Source: JAGTVG01 sp963699805
GTDB lineage: Bacteria > Bacteroidota > Bacteroidia > Cytophagales > Cyclobacteriaceae
Assembly: GCA_963699805.1 (NCBI GenBank)
Contig: CAVOVH010000009.1
Span: forward strand, 248,001 to 312,000
Reading direction: 5' to 3'
DNA length: 64,000 bases
The notes below the pieces were generated by a model. That model saw nothing but the letters and a program-made list of their open reading frames with translations, was not told the DNA's origin and ran no database searches. Below, piece by piece: positions 53,114 to 62,711 of the stretch. A program made the translations under genes and the position numbers. The first letter of the stretch is position 1. Each line of letters begins with the position of its first letter.

Positions 53114-54316
53114 TCAGGAAAGTCGATGGATCAGCTCCAGGCAGGCCCGGCTATTGTGGTAGGGACATTTCCAGAAACCTGCTTTATCCTCTTCCGGGTA
53201 GGGCTTCCCTTCTCTGGATACTTTAAAAAACCACTCACCTTTCCTTTTATCTCTGATCCAATGTTTGATATATTCCCATACCTGAAAGGTTTGATCGAGG
53301 TATTTTGGATCACCGGTATTTCCCCAGGCATTGATCAGTCCGACCATTGCCTCCGCCTGGGGCCACCAGTGTTTATCGGAATCCTTGATCTTTTTCCCAT
53401 CCGACTCATAATACAATCCGCCATCCTGATCAAATCCTTCCTTCATCACCTGGTCTACCATTTTAATAGCATTTTCTTTCGCTTGAACAATTAATTTTTC
53501 ATCACCGGTGACCAAGGCAGCCTCCTGGATGAGCCAACTCCCTTCAATATCATGTCCGAAAGATATGGTGGGATCATGGCTGTTCCAGTTTTCATCAAAA
53601 AATAATCTGAAATGATGGTTCTCCGGATCAATGAACCTTTCAAAAAATAATTGGATCAGGTTTTTTAATTTTTTTAGTAATTGTGGATCATCCCAGGTTC
53701 TATAAAGATTGGCATACGCCTCGAGTATATGCAAGTGGGTATTCATGGTCTTTTTTTCATTGGCATCCTTATCACTCAAACGGAGGTCTTCCAACAGTAC
53801 CCAGTCTTCATCAAAAGCTTCAAAATAGCCATTTCCTATGATGTCAAAACTGTAATTCTCGATCAAATGGAATAACTCAATCGATTCTTCTTCGGCCTGT
53901 GAAATCCCGGTGGCTATATAGTATTCCGACAATCCATAGATCATGAAAGCCAGGGCATAAATCTGATTCTTTTTCTCTATGGGTTTCCCTTTGTAATCGA
54001 GAAGCCAGTAAACTCCTCCCTTTTCCCGGTTGATAAAATTTTTTATGCAATAATCATAAGCTTCATTGGCCATATTCAAATAATCTTCCTCATGGGTTGC
54101 ATTAAAAGCAGCAGAAAAAGTCCACATCAACCTCGCATTCAACACACTTCCCTTGCCAGCCTGAGGATCCACATGATTACGACCGTCAATCCTCCCGAAA
54201 AAACCTTTATTTTCTTTATCAACCATGTTGTTGATCCAGTAAGGAAGAATATGACTGTTTAATTCAATATCAAGTTCCTTTAAAAAATTTTTAATCTTCC
54301 GGTTCATACGCTTCAT
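53114..54316 (-). CDS. AGE/cellobiose 2-epimerase
   Basis: A 400-residue (alpha/alpha)6-barrel enzyme of the N-acylglucosamine 2-epimerase superfamily, of the cellobiose 2-epimerase subgroup. It shows HILPYWINNMVDKENKGFFG at the start, NARLMWTFSAAF, GHDIEGSWLIQEAA and a HWWPQAEAMVGL motif, and KCPYHNSRACLELIHRL, with catalytic His in the last two. Cellobiose 2-epimerases convert mannobiose to mannosylglucose. The GH26 gene lies 2 bases upstream on the same strand, which recreates the known mannan pathway pair of mannanase and epimerase; the phosphorylase that completes that path is not in this window. Confidence 0.9.
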   Translation of the reverse strand: MKRMNRKIKNFLKELDIELNSHILPYWINNMVDKENKGFFGRIDGRNHVDPQAGKGSVLNARLMWTFSAAFNATHEEDYLNMANEAYDYCIKNFINREKGGVYWLLDYKGKPIEKKNQIYALAFMIYGLSEYYIATGISQAEEESIELFHLIENYSFDIIGNGYFEAFDEDWVLLEDLRLSDKDANEKKTMNTHLHILEAYANLYRTWDDPQLLKKLKNLIQLFFERFIDPENHHFRLFFDENWNSHDPTISFGHDIEGSWLIQEAALVTGDEKLIVQAKENAIKMVDQVMKEGFDQDGGLYYESDGKKIKDSDKHWWPQAEAMVGLINAWGNTGDPKYLDQTFQVWEYIKHWIRDKRKGEWFFKVSREGKPYPEEDKAGFWKCPYHNSRACLELIHRLS

Positions 54317-54318
54317 GA

Positions 54319-55461
54319 TTAGGGGTATCTGTACATATCAGGTAAATCAGTAATAAAAAGGGTATAAGAATCTTTATAAAATTTCAGGAAATCCGATTCA
54401 CTGGAGTGTCCCTTAAAGGGTGCGTAATGATGCCCGGGATTGGCATTCCTCCATAAAAGCACGTAAGAAATCCTCCTTGTTTCAGCATTTTCCTGGATTC
54501 CTTTCAGCAAGATCTGGGTATACCAGTCATTTATGGGAATTTTTTCGAGACCTGTTTCTGACAATGCTGCAACTTTTCCCCTCTCCCCGGCCAGTTTCAC
54601 CAGCATTTTCAGCCTTTTCTCAAACTCCGATCTGCTTTCAGCATTTTTTATATTTCGATAATCATCATAGGCAATGATGTCAACGTATTCATCTCCCGGA
54701 TAAAACTCGAGATAATCTTCCTCTGAATTAAATACGTCGGTTGAATAAGCATATAAAAGATGGTGTATCTTTTTCTCATCCCGGAGATAATGTACGGTAA
54801 ATTTCCATAAGGCTTTGAATTCATCTGCCGTGGTATTTCCCCTGCCCCACCAGAACCAATTACCCGTATGTTCATGGAAAGGCCGGAAAATGATGGGAAT
54901 TCTTGTCCATAATCCTGCTTTTAGATCATTCAGAAATTCGGCGAAAAGGTCCAGTTTCTTTTTATATTCCTCATGGTGTTCTCCTCCCGGCAGGATCGAG
55001 TATACGGCCGGTGTATTATCCCAACTATCTCCCTTCGTGACCGGATTGTCCATATGCCAGCTGATGGAAATCACTCCGCCCATCCGGTAGCCCTGTTTGA
55101 TCCAGTTTTTCATTTTTTCGAAATCGACTGAATCGATATTAAAAGGGCGCTGACCCAGTTTACTGACATCCCAACCAAATAAAGCCGGTAAATCGCCGCA
55201 AACATCTTTTATATCAGAGCGATCCTGCTGATCTTTCCAGCCAACCCCATAGGCCAGATCGTCCTGATGTCCCACCAAAACACCTTTCCCCGAGATGTTT
55301 TTAAGGTTCATAAATAAAGCCTTGGTTTTGCGGGTTGCCTTTGGATCGGCCAGCTCTGGTGAACCATCCGCCAGGGACTTCATGCCTGGATAAAGGATCA
55401 AGATAATGGTGGTCAGTACAATCAGAATGTGGGAAAAAATTTGTTCGCTTTTTGGACTCAT
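54319..55461 (-). CDS. Exported GH26 beta-mannanase
   Basis: About 380 residues from ATG 55461, with a hydrophobic signal segment (HILIVLTTIILILYPGM). GH26 elements are GKGVLVGHQDDLAYGVGW, FGWDVSKLGQRPF, IIFRPFHEHTGNWFWWGRG with the acid/base Glu near residue 205, and VAALSETGLEKIP with the nucleophile Glu near residue 295. GH26 enzymes hydrolyse beta-1,4-mannans to mannobiose and longer oligomers. It is the first gene of the two-gene operon with the epimerase, and is divergent from the OmpA/PD40 gene across about 128 bases. Confidence 0.92.
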   Translation of the reverse strand: MSPKSEQIFSHILIVLTTIILILYPGMKSLADGSPELADPKATRKTKALFMNLKNISGKGVLVGHQDDLAYGVGWKDQQDRSDIKDVCGDLPALFGWDVSKLGQRPFNIDSVDFEKMKNWIKQGYRMGGVISISWHMDNPVTKGDSWDNTPAVYSILPGGEHHEEYKKKLDLFAEFLNDLKAGLWTRIPIIFRPFHEHTGNWFWWGRGNTTADEFKALWKFTVHYLRDEKKIHHLLYAYSTDVFNSEEDYLEFYPGDEYVDIIAYDDYRNIKNAESRSEFEKRLKMLVKLAGERGKVAALSETGLEKIPINDWYTQILLKGIQENAETRRISYVLLWRNANPGHHYAPFKGHSSESDFLKFYKDSYTLFITDLPDMYRYP

Positions 55462-55527
55462 GTCAAAAATAATTGCTTTGTAATGCGCGATTCTGCCGGA
55501 TCCGGCACTACAAATTATATACAACGA

Positions 55528-55543
55528 ATTAAATTAATTTAAT
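55528..55543. promoter_or_regulatory. Palindrome between divergent mannanase and OmpA genes
   Basis: ATTAAATTAATTTAAT is a perfect 16-base palindrome in the 128-base divergent region. It may be a regulator site, but AT-rich DNA makes short palindromes common. Confidence 0.3.
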
Positions 55544-55589
55544 GCAATTAATTATTTTTTTTCGTTATTTATTTGACAGGTAAATCCGG

Positions 55590-57155
55590 ATGGTGCATAA
55601 AGTTTACTTATATCTTGTTCTGTATTTCTTTTCTATTAAAATTTCCCTGGGTCAACCGGGAATACTGACCATCCGTGACCTAGAGCCTGTCAGCATACAG
55701 CCGATGGACTGCCTTAACAGCCCATACCGGGAGACCAATCCCTGTCTCACGCCCGATGGCCGCTATCTGTTCTTTATGTCCGGACGGGGAGGAGAATCCT
55801 GGAGCAATCCAACCTACACGAAATACAATGATCAGGAAGAAGCTGATGGAGATATCTATTACAGTCAATGGAATGATAGTAGCTGGTCAGAACCTGTCAA
55901 TCTGGGATCGACGATTAACACCTCCATGGGTGAAGATGAACCCAATGTCAGCCCGGATGGCCAGTTTGTATCCTTTCAAAGTTGGAAGGAAGGTTGGGAT
56001 ACCACGGGTGGTCCCTACTACCGTTCAGAATTGTTCGGTAACATTTGGGGAAAACCGGAAGGATTGGGAGGAAATATCCATCGTTTTTTTCTGGAACAGA
56101 TTAAAAAAAATGGCTGGTATTATGCAACGGATGGATCCAGTTTGTCTCCTGATGGCAAATTTTTCATTTTTGCTGCCGGAAAATGGTACGATGAGCCCAT
56201 GGATCTGTATATCAGCATTCATGAAGCGGGTGAATGGACCTATCCCAGGAAAATGTCACTCAGTACACGGGGGGATGATAGGTCAGTATTCATCGCGGCA
56301 GACAGCAGAACCTTGTTTTTTTCATCCTCGGGGTATGGAGGAAACGGGGGATTGGATATTTTCAAGACAGTGATCGATCCGGAAGGGAATCCTGGTCAGA
56401 TCATCAACCTGGGAACCGTTTTTAATACTGAAAAAGATGATTTCGGATTTACGATGAATGTGGAAGGCACCGATATTTTCTATACCCAGGATGCAGATAT
56501 CATTCGGGTCATTCTGAAAAACCCGGGCCGGTTGTTAAAGCCACTGCCCACTCTCGTGATCAATGGCGTGGTAATGGATTATGAAGGTCATCCTGTCGAA
56601 GCAGAGGTCAGGATCTCCCGCAAACAGGATATGCAAATGGTCGCCAAAGCCAAGAGCAATGCACTGACGGGAGAATATTCAGTGGCGATCCAGAAAGCGG
56701 ATGAACGGTACATCAAAGAAATAACGGCTGCCAATTTCAGAGAACACCGGGAAGAAATCGAGATCCGGGATCCTGATAACAGTAGCCGGATGGAAAACCG
56801 GGATCTCCTGATCAGGGCTAATTCCGAACTGATCTTTTTTGACCTGGATGATTCCAAGATCAGGGATTCCGAAATTGATAAAATGGATTCCATTGTAACT
56901 TATCTATATAATCATAAGAGATCGAAAGTATTGCTGACCGGTCACGCCGATCAATTGGGCACGGATGTATATAACCTGGAACTTTCCAGGGAACGGGTTG
57001 AGCAGGTAAAAACCTATTTCGAAAAGAAAGGAATACCTTCACGGATCATGAAAACACGGTTCGTTGGTGAAAGTCAGCCGCTCGAGAGTAAGCCCCGGGG
57101 GGAGGAAAGTCCGATCAACCGGAGGGTGGAAGTATTGATTGTTCCAGCGGAATGA
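55590..57155 (+). CDS. OmpA-family protein with PD40 beta-propeller repeats
   Basis: A 521-residue exported protein (signal sequence ending near SLGQP). Residues about 40-300 have PD40/TolB-like repeats: PCLTPDGRYLFFMSGRGG, NVSPDGQFVSFQSWKEG, SLSPDGKFFIFAAGKW and VFIAADSRTLFFSSSGYGG. A carboxypeptidase-regulatory-like segment (VMDYEGHPVEAEVRIS) leads to the C-terminal OmpA domain: IFFDLDDSKIRDSEIDKM, GHADQLGTDVYNLELSRERV and NRRVEVLIVP, which binds peptidoglycan. It resembles the gliding/T9SS-associated and envelope OmpA-PD40 proteins of Bacteroidota. It stands alone, divergent from the mannan operon. Confidence 0.92.
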   Translation: MVHKVYLYLVLYFFSIKISLGQPGILTIRDLEPVSIQPMDCLNSPYRETNPCLTPDGRYLFFMSGRGGESWSNPTYTKYNDQEEADGDIYYSQWNDSSWSEPVNLGSTINTSMGEDEPNVSPDGQFVSFQSWKEGWDTTGGPYYRSELFGNIWGKPEGLGGNIHRFFLEQIKKNGWYYATDGSSLSPDGKFFIFAAGKWYDEPMDLYISIHEAGEWTYPRKMSLSTRGDDRSVFIAADSRTLFFSSSGYGGNGGLDIFKTVIDPEGNPGQIINLGTVFNTEKDDFGFTMNVEGTDIFYTQDADIIRVILKNPGRLLKPLPTLVINGVVMDYEGHPVEAEVRISRKQDMQMVAKAKSNALTGEYSVAIQKADERYIKEITAANFREHREEIEIRDPDNSSRMENRDLLIRANSELIFFDLDDSKIRDSEIDKMDSIVTYLYNHKRSKVLLTGHADQLGTDVYNLELSRERVEQVKTYFEKKGIPSRIMKTRFVGESQPLESKPRGEESPINRRVEVLIVPAE

Positions 57156-57336
57156 ATGTATTGCGCTATTGCTTAATCCAATAATTGAACACGACGCGAA
57201 AGAAGAAGATCTCAATTACAACTTGTATACAATTCAACCTTCTTTCAATGAATAGACCTTAATTAAGCACGATATTCTCAAATTTTGATATATTGCCTAA
57301 AAATTAAAAAAATCCTGGATTAACATTTGCTATTGA

Positions 57337-58515
57337 ATGGAGTTTATCTTAATCAATATTTTACCAATTGTTATCGATTTCATTGCATTGTTATTTATCA
57401 TCTTTCTACTTTCAGCAAAAACAGAAAGAAAACTAAGCAATATATTATTGGCGCTTTACCTATTATTTTTTGCAATAGATTCCAGTGCTAATTATGTATC
57501 AATCTTAATTTACCCAATTTCTCCGGTTGCAGGTATGTTGATCAGTACCTTGGTATTTTTAACGGCACCATTATTTTATCTATTCATAAAATTATCTATT
57601 TATCGTGATTTCAAAATAAGAAAAATTACCTGGTTGCATATTCTCCCGTACCTGGTTGTAAATATTGCGTTAATCCCAATCTATTACGTAGAAGTAATCA
57701 AGCAAACATCATCACAAATCGATCAACAACAATTCGTTCAGAGTGAATTAATTAAAATTAGCTACCTGATATTGCACATACAATACCTTACTTACTTTTT
57801 GCTTATTTTTCTAATGCTGAAAAAATACAGACAACTCCTGATTGAAAATTTCTCCAATCCCATTTTAGGAAATTATAGATGGCTTATGCAGTTCACGATA
57901 TTACTTTTTGCTGATTCAATCATATCCATGATAAAAAATATAATACTGTTATTGAATTGGAATTATCTAGACACGGCCATAGATATTGTATTGGTTTATA
58001 TACTGATTTTCATGAGCTGGTTACTTGTCAAAGCACTTCAAAATCCAGGATTATTTTTGGGGATATACAGTAATGTCCAATTAGTTAAAGACATGATCAG
58101 GAGAAATGGAAATAATGAACAATTGGATCATATATCGACGTGTCAATTCCTGGAATCAGAAGAGGACAGGCAATTTGCAAAAGAACTGAACATTTACATG
58201 CTTTCGCAAGAACCCTATCTGAATCCATCACTCAGTATGATGGAACTGGCGCATCAACTGAATATTCCCATCCGTGAATTATCTCTTTTTATCAACCGTA
58301 AAATGAATAAACATTTTTTCGATTTTATAAATGAATACCGGATTGAAAAAGCAAAGGAAATCCTCGAAAATCCTGAAAACAGTGATATGACAGTTCTTGA
58401 AATTTTATATGAAGTAGGTTTTAATTCGAAATCATCCTTCAACACACTTTTTAAAAAATATACTGGATTAACTCCTACTGAATATCGTAAAAAGAGCTGG
58501 CGTTCAGCCGCTTAA
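57337..58515 (+). CDS. Seven-TM AraC-family transcriptional regulator
   Basis: A 392-residue protein with about seven membrane helices in residues 1-240, a linker, and a C-terminal AraC DNA-binding domain: NPSLSMMELAHQLNIPIREL, then FFDFINEYRIEKAKEILENP and VLEILYEVGFNSKSSFNTLF with the second helix-turn-helix, and YTGLTPTEYRK. This architecture is common in Bacteroidota and links a membrane sensor to local promoters. It lies directly upstream of the TonB receptor gene in the same direction, with repeated AAAAAGTCGAAC elements between them, so it probably controls that module. Confidence 0.92.
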   Translation: MEFILINILPIVIDFIALLFIIFLLSAKTERKLSNILLALYLLFFAIDSSANYVSILIYPISPVAGMLISTLVFLTAPLFYLFIKLSIYRDFKIRKITWLHILPYLVVNIALIPIYYVEVIKQTSSQIDQQQFVQSELIKISYLILHIQYLTYFLLIFLMLKKYRQLLIENFSNPILGNYRWLMQFTILLFADSIISMIKNIILLLNWNYLDTAIDIVLVYILIFMSWLLVKALQNPGLFLGIYSNVQLVKDMIRRNGNNEQLDHISTCQFLESEEDRQFAKELNIYMLSQEPYLNPSLSMMELAHQLNIPIRELSLFINRKMNKHFFDFINEYRIEKAKEILENPENSDMTVLEILYEVGFNSKSSFNTLFKKYTGLTPTEYRKKSWRSAA

Positions 58516-58880
58516 CAAAAAGTCGAACGATATAGTTGAAAAAGTCGAACTAATTTTTCTTTAACAAAATGGTTCGACTTTTTTATTCGGTCGATTCTTC
58601 CCCCTTATTCCGCGAGTTTTATCTCATCATTAATTAATATCAACGTGAATGTCGTAAAACTCTAATCAATCAAGTCATGAAAAACAAAAATTCAAATACT
58701 CGTTCAGATCTAAACATTATTCCAATATATACCGGAAGAGTACGCTTATCGCCACATAGAAGATGTTGTAAAAAAAGTGCAAAGATCAGATCCCTTGAAA
58801 CAAACAAAAAAAATGTTTCATTTCCAATAAGGGTATTCTATGATTTAATTGTCAAATTAACGAAACTCAAAGCAGCAACT
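58516..58880. other. Region between the AraC gene and the TonB receptor start
   Basis: This 365-base gap holds the AAAAAGTCGAAC repeats and an open frame continuous with the receptor gene from 58677. The upstream part of that frame (ATG 58677) is basic and not recognisable; the signal peptide begins at ATG 58881. It may contain the receptor's promoter and leader. Confidence 0.5.
58517..58583. repeat. AAAAAGTCGAAC repeats forming a terminator or operator
   Basis: AAAAAGTCGAAC occurs at 58517-58528 and 58539-58550, and its inverse GTTCGACTTTTT at 58572-58583. The last two copies form a perfect 12-base stem with a T tail; the first copy could pair instead. Start positions differ by 22 and 33 bases, integer helical turns of 11. 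Confidence 0.7.
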
Positions 58881-61253
58881 ATGAAAAATGCCATAATTCT
58901 ATTTATTCTAACAAGTATATTTTCCTCTTCCATATCACAGGCACAAAATTATTCCCAAACTATAAAAGGTAAAGTAACGGATATTGATACCCAAGCACCT
59001 CTAATCGGCGCCTACGTGATCCTGATAGGATCTGAGCCTATTTTAGGAGTAGTAACGGATGCAGATGGTTACTATAAACTAACAAATGTCCCCATTGGTC
59101 GTCAAAGTTTAAAAATTTCTTTTATAGGATACGAAGAAGTATATCTGAATGATATTTTGGTTACAACCGGCCAGGAGGTTGTCCTGAATGTTCTTATGCA
59201 GGAAGCTGTAAATACATTGGAAGAAATAGTAATTAAACCCGAAGAAATATTAAGTGATCCTATCAATAATATGGTTTCGATCAGTTCTCAACGTTTAACG
59301 GTTGAATCTACATCAAGAATAGCTGCAGGCATCAATGATCCGGGCAGAACCATTCAATCATACGCTGGAGTTTCTTCTGTTGATGACGAAAATAATGAGA
59401 TTGTGGTTCGTGGCAATACCCCTCGTGGCATGTTATGGAGGATGGAAGGGATTGAGATCCCAAATCCAAATCATTTCAGTAATGGAGAAGGGGGTGCTGG
59501 AGGAGGCGTTTGCGCGCTTAGTACACAGGTTCTTGATGATTCGGATTTTTTAACGAGCGCTTTCCCGGCAGAATATGGCAATGCGATTTCCAGTGTTTTT
59601 GACTTAAAATTGCGCACAGGTAATTTTGACAAGAAAGAATATGCCTTCCAGGCTGGTATTATGGGCATCCAGGCTGCATTGGAAGGTCCTTTTTCCAAAA
59701 ACTCGGAAGCTTCTTATCTGGTTAATTACCGCTATTCAACAACAGCTATTTTAAACAATCTGGGCATTTCAATTGGAGGTACCGATATATCTCCAGAATG
59801 GCAGGATCTATCTTATAATATAAACCTTCCTACGAAAAATTTCGGTCGGTTTAATGTATGGGGGCTGGGTGGAATCAGTAAAGCGGCCAACCTGGCTGAA
59901 ATGGATACCACAAAGTGGGAATATCGTAGCGATCCCTATGGGGATTCCGAAAAACATATCCTTGGTGTGGCAGGTATCAGCCATAATTATTTATTTAAAA
60001 ATAATAAGACCTATTTAAAAACTGTAGCAGCATTATCCTATACAGATAATACCGTTATTGTTGATTCACTGAGTCACGAATTAATCCCATCAATCACAGT
60101 TGATGAGGATTTTGCCTATCGAACACTGACAATCAGTTCGTTACTTAATCACAAATTCAATGCAAAAAATACGATCCGCACCGGTATTATCTATACTTAC
60201 CAGGATTTTGATTTATTAGCCAAAGAATTTAATTATGATGACCATGTTTTAGAGACACATATCAATAATAATGGAAATAGCAGCAGATATCAGGCCTATT
60301 TCCAATGGAAATGGAGGATCAATGCAAACTTTGATATCAATTCAGGAATTCATTATACCTACCTGGTACTCAATGAAGATCAGTCTTTTGAACCCAGGAT
60401 AGGTGCCAAATGGCGACTCAATGAAAAACACAGCTTCAGTCTTGGAATAGGTTTACATAGTACTACTGAGACGGCTTCCATTTACCTTGCTGAACAACAA
60501 CTTTCTGATGGAAGTTTTATTACTCCTAACAAGCATCTCAAAATGACCCGTGCTTTGCATCATGTAATTGGATATGATTGGAATTTTGCAAAAGATTTTC
60601 ATTTCAGAATAGAAGCCTATTACCAATACTTATTTGAGGTTCCAATACTTCTCAATGACACAACTGGGACAGGTTCAGCGTTGAATTTCATGAGTGGCTT
60701 CACCAATGAAGAATTGGTAAATGAAGGAACTGGCAGGAATTATGGCCTTGAGATCACAGTTGAAAAATACTTTTCCAATAATTATTATATGCTGGCAACC
60801 GCCTCACTTTTTGAATCGAAGTATACCATGCCTGATGGCATCGAACGAAATACTGTGTTTAACAGTAAATATATTTATAATCTCGTAGGAGGCAAAGAAT
60901 TTATGGTCGGCCGACAAAACCGGAACGTGATTGGCACCAACCTTCGACTCATCTGGAGAGGCGGGTATCGAACAATTCCAGTAGACTTTGGCGCCTCAAT
61001 GGAAGCTGGTGAAGATATTCGAAATTATGAGACGGCTTTCGAAACCAAGGCCCCTGACTATTTCCGGTTGGATATTGGCGTGAACTATAGAAAAAATAAT
61101 CCGAAATGGTCTTGGATCCTTTCCTTGGATATTCAAAATGTAACAGGCCGTCTAAATGTCTGGGATGAATACTACGAGGTAGAAAGTAATACCATACGCC
61201 AGATTTATATGAATGGCCTTATTCCTGTGGTCAATTACAAGATAGCGTTTTAA
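58881..61253 (+). CDS. TonB-dependent outer-membrane receptor with CarboxypepD_reg domain
   Basis: A 790-residue receptor from ATG 58881, chosen because it opens a signal peptide (MKNAIILFILTSIFSSSISQ); the frame extends 68 codons further upstream. Residues about 27-115 form a carboxypeptidase-regulatory-like beta domain (VTDIDTQAPLIGAYV, TDADGYYKLTNVPIGRQSL). A plug domain follows with IVVRGNTPRGMLWRMEG and GNAISSVFDLKLRTGN. The remainder is beta-barrel, ending VNYKIAF with a terminal Phe. Unlike SusC it is not followed by a SusD gene; a GIN-domain lipoprotein lies 52 bases downstream. Ligand unknown. Confidence 0.92.
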   Translation: MKNAIILFILTSIFSSSISQAQNYSQTIKGKVTDIDTQAPLIGAYVILIGSEPILGVVTDADGYYKLTNVPIGRQSLKISFIGYEEVYLNDILVTTGQEVVLNVLMQEAVNTLEEIVIKPEEILSDPINNMVSISSQRLTVESTSRIAAGINDPGRTIQSYAGVSSVDDENNEIVVRGNTPRGMLWRMEGIEIPNPNHFSNGEGGAGGGVCALSTQVLDDSDFLTSAFPAEYGNAISSVFDLKLRTGNFDKKEYAFQAGIMGIQAALEGPFSKNSEASYLVNYRYSTTAILNNLGISIGGTDISPEWQDLSYNINLPTKNFGRFNVWGLGGISKAANLAEMDTTKWEYRSDPYGDSEKHILGVAGISHNYLFKNNKTYLKTVAALSYTDNTVIVDSLSHELIPSITVDEDFAYRTLTISSLLNHKFNAKNTIRTGIIYTYQDFDLLAKEFNYDDHVLETHINNNGNSSRYQAYFQWKWRINANFDINSGIHYTYLVLNEDQSFEPRIGAKWRLNEKHSFSLGIGLHSTTETASIYLAEQQLSDGSFITPNKHLKMTRALHHVIGYDWNFAKDFHFRIEAYYQYLFEVPILLNDTTGTGSALNFMSGFTNEELVNEGTGRNYGLEITVEKYFSNNYYMLATASLFESKYTMPDGIERNTVFNSKYIYNLVGGKEFMVGRQNRNVIGTNLRLIWRGGYRTIPVDFGASMEAGEDIRNYETAFETKAPDYFRLDIGVNYRKNNPKWSWILSLDIQNVTGRLNVWDEYYEVESNTIRQIYMNGLIPVVNYKIAF

Positions 61254-61305
61254 TCAATTTAACAAATATGCATATTTAATGTTATCAACTATTAAATCAA
61301 TAAAA

Positions 61306-62028
61306 ATGAGAACAAGAATCACAATAGCCACCTTATTATTGAGTGTCTTCATTTTATCGTGTGATGGCTTCAATTCGGTTATCCCCGTTGAGGAGGTAAG
61401 TATTCAGCAAAAAGACTTTTCTGATTATCAGCGCATTGAGGTGGAATCTGCCTTTACGGTTTATGTGAATTTTTCTGATACTGAAGAAAAAATAGAAATA
61501 GAAGCCAATGATAATTTACACCAGTATATTGAGGTGGATAAAGTGGGTGGGACATTGAAGATAGGATTTCGTAACAATACCAATGTCAATGGTTCTGCAA
61601 CTCTGAATGCCTACCTCACCACCAAAAATGTTACTGGATATTCAGCATCAGGTGCATCCAGGATTATTCTTAACGATGTGTTGACTGCGGAAAATGCAGA
61701 CATCTTTTTATCAGGAGCAAGCTCATTTACAGGTGAATTGGAGGTTATAAATCTCAGTGCAAGTATGAGCGGGGCCTCAACTCTCAACTTGACCGGGAGT
61801 TGTGAATCCTTTGACGTTGAAGCCTCAGGTGCTTCCAACATATTTGACTTTGATTTTTATTGTGATTATCTAAATATCAGCCTTTCAGGTGCCAGTAACG
61901 CATCATTGACGATTAATCAGCGTATTGATGTAGATGCATCCGGCGCCAGTATAGTACGATATAAAGGACAAGGCAAGATTAATTCACAAAAGCTTACCGG
62001 GAATTCGAAAATAATGAAAATAGATTGA
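61306..62028 (+). CDS. GIN-domain (DUF2807) lipoprotein
   Basis: About 240 residues from ATG 61306, with a lipobox (FILSC near residue 18). It is a GIN/DUF2807 domain, predicted to form a beta-helix, and contains repeated turns with SGAS: YSASGASRIIL, FLSGASSFTG, MSGASTLNLTG, EASGASNIFDF, LSGASNASLTI and DASGASIVRYK. Such proteins are called putative auto-transporter adhesin heads, but their role is not established. It follows the TonB receptor by 52 bases in the same direction and is probably co-transcribed with it. Confidence 0.9.
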   Translation: MRTRITIATLLLSVFILSCDGFNSVIPVEEVSIQQKDFSDYQRIEVESAFTVYVNFSDTEEKIEIEANDNLHQYIEVDKVGGTLKIGFRNNTNVNGSATLNAYLTTKNVTGYSASGASRIILNDVLTAENADIFLSGASSFTGELEVINLSASMSGASTLNLTGSCESFDVEASGASNIFDFDFYCDYLNISLSGASNASLTINQRIDVDASGASIVRYKGQGKINSQKLTGNSKIMKID

Positions 62029-62315
62029 GAAGCGAGTCATCGTGAGCAATTAAGATTTTTCCGGTTTGCAAAAAATATTCAGCCATAGACAACCCTTAGA
62101 AGTACTATTCAATAATTTGATGCGAGTCACCCTCTTGGCAGACAAATTTCCTTGGATCCTAAAATGCTCTGTTTTACATTCACCAGTTCGGAAATGAATT
62201 TACATTAAAATCAATTTATTATATTATTTGTTTTGATTTGAACCTGGAAAACAACCTTATTTAATTTCAAAGACTACTAAAAGAATTCACAACAAAAAAC
62301 TATCTGGGAAATTGA

Positions 62316-62711
62316 CTAATACTTTTCATTATTTGAAGGTTCCACTAAATCCCATAAATTTCCATAGAGATCTTCAAATACCGCAATCCTTCCATAAACT
62401 TCATCCGAGGGTGGCCGAACAATTTTGATTTTTTGTTCCAATAAATTGCTGTAATCCCTTTCAAAGTCATCGGTGTGCAGGAATAAAAAAACCCGGCCTC
62501 CTGTTTGATTTCCAATTCTTTTTTCCTGTTCCTCACTGGAAGCTTTGGCAAGTAATAATCGACATTCTTTTGAACCTTTTGGAGCCACCAGAACCCATCT
62601 TTTTGTTTCACTTAATTTTGTATCCTCAATGAGTTCAAATTTAAGTTTCTGACTATAAAACTCAATGGCCTCATCATAATCTTTCACAAGTATTGAAATA
62701 TGGGCTATCAT
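62316..62711 (-). CDS. VOC-family (glyoxalase-like) protein
   Basis: About 131 residues from ATG 62711, which opens the domain directly (MIAHISILVKDYDEAIEFYS); the open frame reaches further upstream to 62810 without a credible start. It has the two beta-alpha-beta-beta-beta units of the vicinal oxygen chelate fold: EFYSQKLKFELIEDTK, LVAPKGSKECRLLLA, GGRVFLFLHTDDFERDY and GRIAVFEDLYGNLWDLVEP. The His near the start and the Glu at the end fit metal ligation. The substrate is unknown. Confidence 0.87.
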   Translation of the reverse strand: MIAHISILVKDYDEAIEFYSQKLKFELIEDTKLSETKRWVLVAPKGSKECRLLLAKASSEEQEKRIGNQTGGRVFLFLHTDDFERDYSNLLEQKIKIVRPPSDEVYGRIAVFEDLYGNLWDLVEPSNNEKY

